Part shown: positions 61,094 through 64,000 of the stretch, piece by piece
Position numbering within the stretch: position 1 is the stretch's first letter
Layout of the letters: every line of letters starts with the position of its first letter
Notes under the pieces: model-generated
What the model saw: only the letters and a program-made list of their open reading frames with translations
What the model was told of the DNA's origin: nothing
Databases searched by the model: none
Made by a program: the position numbers and the translations under genes
NCBI GenBank assembly: GCA_965224795.1
Contig: CBDDAE010000001.1
Location: 1,364,001-1,428,000 of the forward strand
DNA length: 64,000 nucleotides
Source: NVTR01 sp036480115
Lineage (GTDB): Bacteria; Pseudomonadota; Alphaproteobacteria; Rhodobacterales; Rhodobacteraceae
Reading direction: 5' to 3'

Positions 61094-61684
61094 TTAGTGG
61101 AGATTAGACGCAAAGTTCATCGACACCACTTGGTTATCCACTCCATCAATTTCCAACACAGGGCCCATTGCAGACATGTCCACCCCCACACGACCAGCCC
61201 AACGGGGCCAGTTTGCATTGAGCAATGTCAGACATTGGGTTGCCCCAACATCGCGTGCAGCCGAAGCTAACGCGCTTACCAGTTGTGCATGTACCCGTCG
61301 CCGAATTTTTGCGGGAACATCATGCGAAACAAACAGACGAGAACTTTCCCAAACAGTTTCCCCGATCGGCGCTTCCTCGTACAAAAGATTTGCAGGGATC
61401 GTATCCAGCAGCCCCCTTTGCGCATCTCTGATCATGTAGGAATAAATACCGCAACGTGCAGTGCTGGGGGTCAGTCGATTGCCAGCCAGTACCTGCCCCA
61501 GATCATCATGCACCACAACCCAGCGACTGGCCGGTGTGTCATACTGATCGTATTCCATGCCCATTGCTTCGGGTAGATCCCATTTGTTCTGAACAATAAA
61601 AAGTTCCCTTCTAGCGCGAAACATATTGGCAAATAACTCGCCATGGTTGTGTAGATTTTCGAACGAAAGTGTAGTGGTCTGCAT
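61094..61684 (-). CDS. luxI: Acyl-homoserine lactone synthase, LuxI family
   Basis: 196-aa LuxI-type synthase making an AHL signal from SAM and acyl-ACP. All residues considered essential in the family are present: Arg25/26 and Phe29 (MFRARRELFI), Trp35, Glu44, Asp46 and Asp49 (MEYDQYDT), Arg70 (AGNRLTPS), Glu113 and Arg116 (VWESSRLFV). The acyl chain cannot be read from sequence. Start at 61684 (MQTTTL) lies 55 nt downstream of the luxR stop on the same strand, so the pair is one transcription unit, with luxR first. Confidence 0.95.
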   Translation of the reverse strand: MQTTTLSFENLHNHGELFANMFRARRELFIVQNKWDLPEAMGMEYDQYDTPASRWVVVHDDLGQVLAGNRLTPSTARCGIYSYMIRDAQRGLLDTIPANLLYEEAPIGETVWESSRLFVSHDVPAKIRRRVHAQLVSALASAARDVGATQCLTLLNANWPRWAGRVGVDMSAMGPVLEIDGVDNQVVSMNFASNLH

Positions 61685-61739
61685 AACAGCCTCCTGCAGG
61701 GTTGATAAAAATATAACCATGCGGATGACGGGAGACAGT

Positions 61740-62351
61740 TTAGAGCAGCCGGTAGTCCTGGGCGCGCTGAACAGCTTCGGTAGTGGTGCGCGCCATAAGC
61801 CGTTGACGCGCAGACGTCAAACGGGCTTTGAGAGCACTTTCCGAAATTCCAATTTTAGCAGCCGCGGCTGCATGCCTGTCACCATCCGCAATGTATTTAA
61901 GCGCTTCAACCTGTGGTTTGGTCAGCTTTTGCGGAGGTTCTGCCATATCGTGAAGTCGATGAACGATTGCCTGAAGTTCGGCTATTTCATCATCGTTGAA
62001 ATCTCGATCTGCTCGCGCCATGCTGGCAATCGTCCGGGAACGAATTGCACCACAAGAGATTGTAACGCCATACCTCAATCCATACTCCGCGGCTTTTTTG
62101 AAAATGCCAAACGGGTCTGGTATTTTTTTATTACTCCACCGAGTCGAGCCAGTGGTGCAAAAGCCCCACGCGGTCATAGGATCGCGTAGGACATATCCGT
62201 TGTCAGTGTAGTGGTCTGTCCAAGCCTGATTATAAGTCTGGAACGACATCACAGGTGCTGTGAACCGGATGTGCAAACCCAAAAAGAAACCTTCGGGAGA
62301 ACGCTTTTCCAGCTTTTTTAGTTCCAGATCAAATACAGATTTTTCGAACAT
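61740..62351 (-). CDS. luxR: LuxR family AHL-responsive regulator
   Basis: 203-aa LuxR-type receptor-regulator. The autoinducer-binding domain (about 25-130) has the conserved ligand residues with TraR-like spacing: Trp44, Tyr48, Asp57, Pro58 and Trp72. The C-terminal HTH (about 138-200) reads KLTKPQVEALKYIADG and KIGISESALKARL. It should bind AHL made by the adjacent LuxI and control target promoters. The leader upstream has a 12-bp imperfect dyad. Confidence 0.92.
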   Translation of the reverse strand: MFEKSVFDLELKKLEKRSPEGFFLGLHIRFTAPVMSFQTYNQAWTDHYTDNGYVLRDPMTAWGFCTTGSTRWSNKKIPDPFGIFKKAAEYGLRYGVTISCGAIRSRTIASMARADRDFNDDEIAELQAIVHRLHDMAEPPQKLTKPQVEALKYIADGDRHAAAAAKIGISESALKARLTSARQRLMARTTTEAVQRAQDYRLL

Positions 62352-62385
62352 AACTCTTTAGACAATTCCTATTCGAAATGGTCAA

Positions 62386-62424
62386 CCTAAAAGTGTATTG
62401 TTGATACTTAACTATACTTTTGGG
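62386..62424. promoter_or_regulatory. Imperfect dyad upstream of luxR
   Basis: CCTAAAAGTGTA (62386-62397) and TATACTTTTGGG (62413-62424) are inverted copies matching at 10 of 12 positions, 15-nt spacer. ATACTT is also repeated at 62404 and 62414. Located about 35-75 nt upstream of luxR; a candidate LuxR or other operator. Confidence 0.45.
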
Positions 62425-62458
62425 ATAATGCCGATGGATTGTTCACGAAAATGAACCG

Positions 62459-62493
62459 ACAAAAAAGGCCCGGCTGGCACTGCCAACGGGGCC
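62459..62493 (-). terminator. Terminator of the rpoA-rplQ operon
   Basis: Stem GGCCCCGTTGGC/GCCAGCCGGGCC on the minus strand (62482-62493 with 62467-62478, one mismatch) followed by TTTTTT (A-run 62461-62466), just beyond rplQ. Confidence 0.85.
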
Positions 62494-62516
62494 ATTAATG
62501 TAGCATTATCAATGTT

Positions 62517-62936
62517 TTATTCTTCAACAGCCTCTTGCGCCGCAACACGGGCTTTGTCGCCGGCACCTTTTGCATCGGCATCACGCTCAACAAATTCGAT
62601 GATAGCCATAGGCGCCATATCGCCGTATCTGAACCCGGCCTTTATCACACGGACATAACCGCCCTGACGATCCTTGTAGCGGGGACCCAGAACGTCAAAA
62701 AGCTTGGACACATAGGCATCCTGTTTCAGCTGAGAAGCCGCCTGGCGACGGGCATGCAAATCGCCGCGTTTTCCAAGGGTTATCAGTTTTTCAATGATCG
62801 GGCGCAGCTCTTTCGCTTTGGGCAGAGTTGTCTTGATCTGTTCATGTTCAATGAGCGAACCGGCCATATTGGAAAACAAGGCTTTTCGGTGCTCATGGGT
62901 GCGGTTCAGGCGGCGGTAGCCTCTCGCGTGGCGCAT
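62517..62936 (-). CDS. rplQ: 50S ribosomal protein L17
   Basis: 139-aa L17. The family N-terminus is exact in style: MRHARGYRRLNRTHEHRKAL, then FSNMAGSLIEHEQIKTTLPKAKE. The C-terminal tail is Glu/Ala-rich (AQEAVEE). It is the last gene of the alpha ribosomal-protein operon, after rpoA. Confidence 0.98.
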   Translation of the reverse strand: MRHARGYRRLNRTHEHRKALFSNMAGSLIEHEQIKTTLPKAKELRPIIEKLITLGKRGDLHARRQAASQLKQDAYVSKLFDVLGPRYKDRQGGYVRVIKAGFRYGDMAPMAIIEFVERDADAKGAGDKARVAAQEAVEE

Positions 62937-63020
62937 GGTTTTAGTCCTTTTTATTTATACTTTGTCTGGCGACCCGTGCGTGCAGATCGCTCTCCTTGGG
63001 GCAGGATGCCCGGGTAATGA

Positions 63021-63051
63021 TGCGTCGGAAAACCATCGGAACCCCGACGCA
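63021..63051 (-). other. Stem-loop between rpoA and rplQ
   Basis: Perfect 8-bp stem TGCGTCGG/CCGACGCA (63021-63028 with 63044-63051) in the 123-nt gap between rpoA and rplQ, without a T-run. It may be an mRNA processing or stability element. Confidence 0.5.
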
Positions 63052-63059
63052 GGTATCAA

Positions 63060-64000
63060 TCAGAATTGGTCTTCGAATTTCTTGGCCAGCTCTTCGATAT
63101 TTTCAGGCGGCCATTCGTCGACATCCATTCCCAGATGCAGACCCATTCCCGACAGAACCTCTTTGATCTCGTTCAAAGACTTGCGACCAAAGTTTGGCGT
63201 GCGCAACATTTCGGCTTCGGTCTTTTGGATAAGATCGCCGATATAGACGATGTTGTCGTTCTTCAGGCAATTTGCCGAACGGACCGACAATTCCAACTCG
63301 TCCACTTTCTTCAGCAGTAGCGGGTTGAATTCCAGGCCATCGTCTTCTTCCTGACGGCTGGCACTTTCGGGTTCGTCAAAGTTCACGAAGATTGACAATT
63401 GATCCTGTAAAATGCGCGCAGCAAAGGCCACGGCATCATCCGGCGTGATCGAGCCATCTGTTTCCAGCTTGAGTGTCAGTTTGTCATAATCCAGCACCTG
63501 GCCCTCACGGGTGGGCTGCACGTCGTAGCTGACTTTTTTCACGGGTGAAAAAATTGCATCCACTGGAATCAAGCCAATGGGCGCATCTTCGGGACGGTTC
63601 TTATCCGCTGAAACATATCCGTTACCGGTATCTACCGTCAGCTCAATATATAAATCGGCACCCTCGTCCAAATGGCAGATCATATGATCTTTGTTCAGAA
63701 TTTCGATGCCAGCGCTTTCGGAAATATCACCGGCAGTCACAATCGCCGGACCTTTGGCGGATATATTCAGGCGCTTGGGGCCGTCAATTTCCATACGGAT
63801 GGCGACACCCTTCAGGTTCAACACAATATCGGTAACGTCTTCGCGAACACCGGCAACACTGGTGAATTCGTGCAAAACGTTATCAATCCGCACCGCTGTG
63901 ATCGCAGCCCCTTGTAGTGAGCTCATCAATACCCGACGCAGGGCATTGCCCATAGTTAGGCCAAAGCCACGTTCCAGAGGTTCAGCGACAACAGTTGCCT
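63060..64000 (-). CDS. rpoA: RNA polymerase alpha subunit, 5' part beyond window
   Basis: RNA polymerase alpha, the last 312 codons. The gene is incomplete at its 5' end, which lies past base 64000; the open frame continues to the edge (ATVVAEPLERGFGLTMGNAL...). The N-terminal dimerisation domain has MGNALRRVLMSSLQGAAITA. The linker is followed by the C-terminal domain (LELSVRSANCLKNDNIVYIG, TPNFGRKSLNEIKEVL) that contacts UP elements and activators. It is followed by rplQ. Confidence 0.98.
   Translation of the reverse strand, partial: ATVVAEPLERGFGLTMGNALRRVLMSSLQGAAITAVRIDNVLHEFTSVAGVREDVTDIVLNLKGVAIRMEIDGPKRLNISAKGPAIVTAGDISESAGIEILNKDHMICHLDEGADLYIELTVDTGNGYVSADKNRPEDAPIGLIPVDAIFSPVKKVSYDVQPTREGQVLDYDKLTLKLETDGSITPDDAVAFAARILQDQLSIFVNFDEPESASRQEEDDGLEFNPLLLKKVDELELSVRSANCLKNDNIVYIGDLIQKTEAEMLRTPNFGRKSLNEIKEVLSGMGLHLGMDVDEWPPENIEELAKKFEDQF

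Noticed and set aside
1..64000. CRISPR arrays, insertion sequences, prophage genes
   Set aside because: No regular repeat-spacer pattern, transposase or phage structural gene is seen.

Overview
The window is a gene-dense stretch of an alphaproteobacterial chromosome, most likely from the Roseobacter group of the Rhodobacteraceae. The evidence is family content and gene order: a solitary CcrM-type GANTC methyltransferase, DUF3576-leuS-lptE-holA, DUF4170 next to a WaaA-like protein and lpxK, DUF2125, an alphaproteobacterial porin, ATP12, an AapJQMP/BztABCD-type amino-acid transporter and a luxR-luxI pair. Nearly all genes have a recognisable family. There is no insertion sequence, phage, integrase, CRISPR array or plasmid gene. 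Codons and terminators look typical, and several genes start with TTG or GTG.

Layout. 0-4.5 kb: amidase, a UbiH-type hydroxylase, then Trm112, a LON-domain protein and a thioredoxin-TPR protein. 4.5-7.7 kb: a tightly overlapping four-gene cassette of a Tat-type FAD-linked oxidase and three poorly known membrane-associated proteins. 7.7-13.4 kb: exonuclease III, an OmpR-type regulator, RibA, an L,D-transpeptidase-like protein, YggS and a porin. 13.6-21.5 kb: DUF3576 lipoprotein, leuS-lptE-holA, a GST, then a BaiN-like flavoprotein, an enoyl-CoA hydratase and an SDR. 21.6-28.6 kb: DUF2125, PmbA/TldE, CysQ, DUF4170, WaaA-like, LpxK, DsbA-like. 28.6-35.6 kb: DUF721, MutY, AlkB-like hydroxylase, RluE-like synthase, an extremely acidic repeat protein, CcrM, RNase HII, GNAT.

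35.7-38.5 kb is the least familiar part. It holds small secreted proteins, a two-TM protein with a C-terminal winged helix, and two unknown proteins, next to a MetE-type protein and two tRNA-Arg genes. 40-43.7 kb: histidine kinase, a mercuric-reductase-like flavoprotein and a TVP38 protein. 44-50.7 kb: the conserved rpmH-rnpA-yidD-yidC-MOSC-yihA-argB block, with a degenerate-GGDEF/EAL protein inserted before yidC. 50.7-52.8 kb: sterol-desaturase-like, ferredoxin-like and SixA. 52.8-57.3 kb: the amino-acid ABC transporter. 57.5-61 kb: ATP12, RluC-type synthase, CrcB, RarA. 61-62.4 kb: luxR-luxI quorum sensing. 62.5-64 kb: rplQ and rpoA, the latter cut by the window end.

Several groups work together: envelope biogenesis (lptE, waaA-like, lpxK, yidC, yidD, porin), translation and RNA (leuS, two tRNA-Arg, rnpA, rpmH, rplQ, pseudouridine synthases), replication and repair (holA, exoIII, mutY, rarA, rnhB, DUF721) and signalling (OmpR-type regulator, orphan kinase, EAL protein, LuxI/LuxR, CcrM). 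I found no single system that is clearly unprecedented. The best candidates are the four-gene oxidase cassette, the membrane winged-helix protein with its secreted partner, and the acidic repeat protein.
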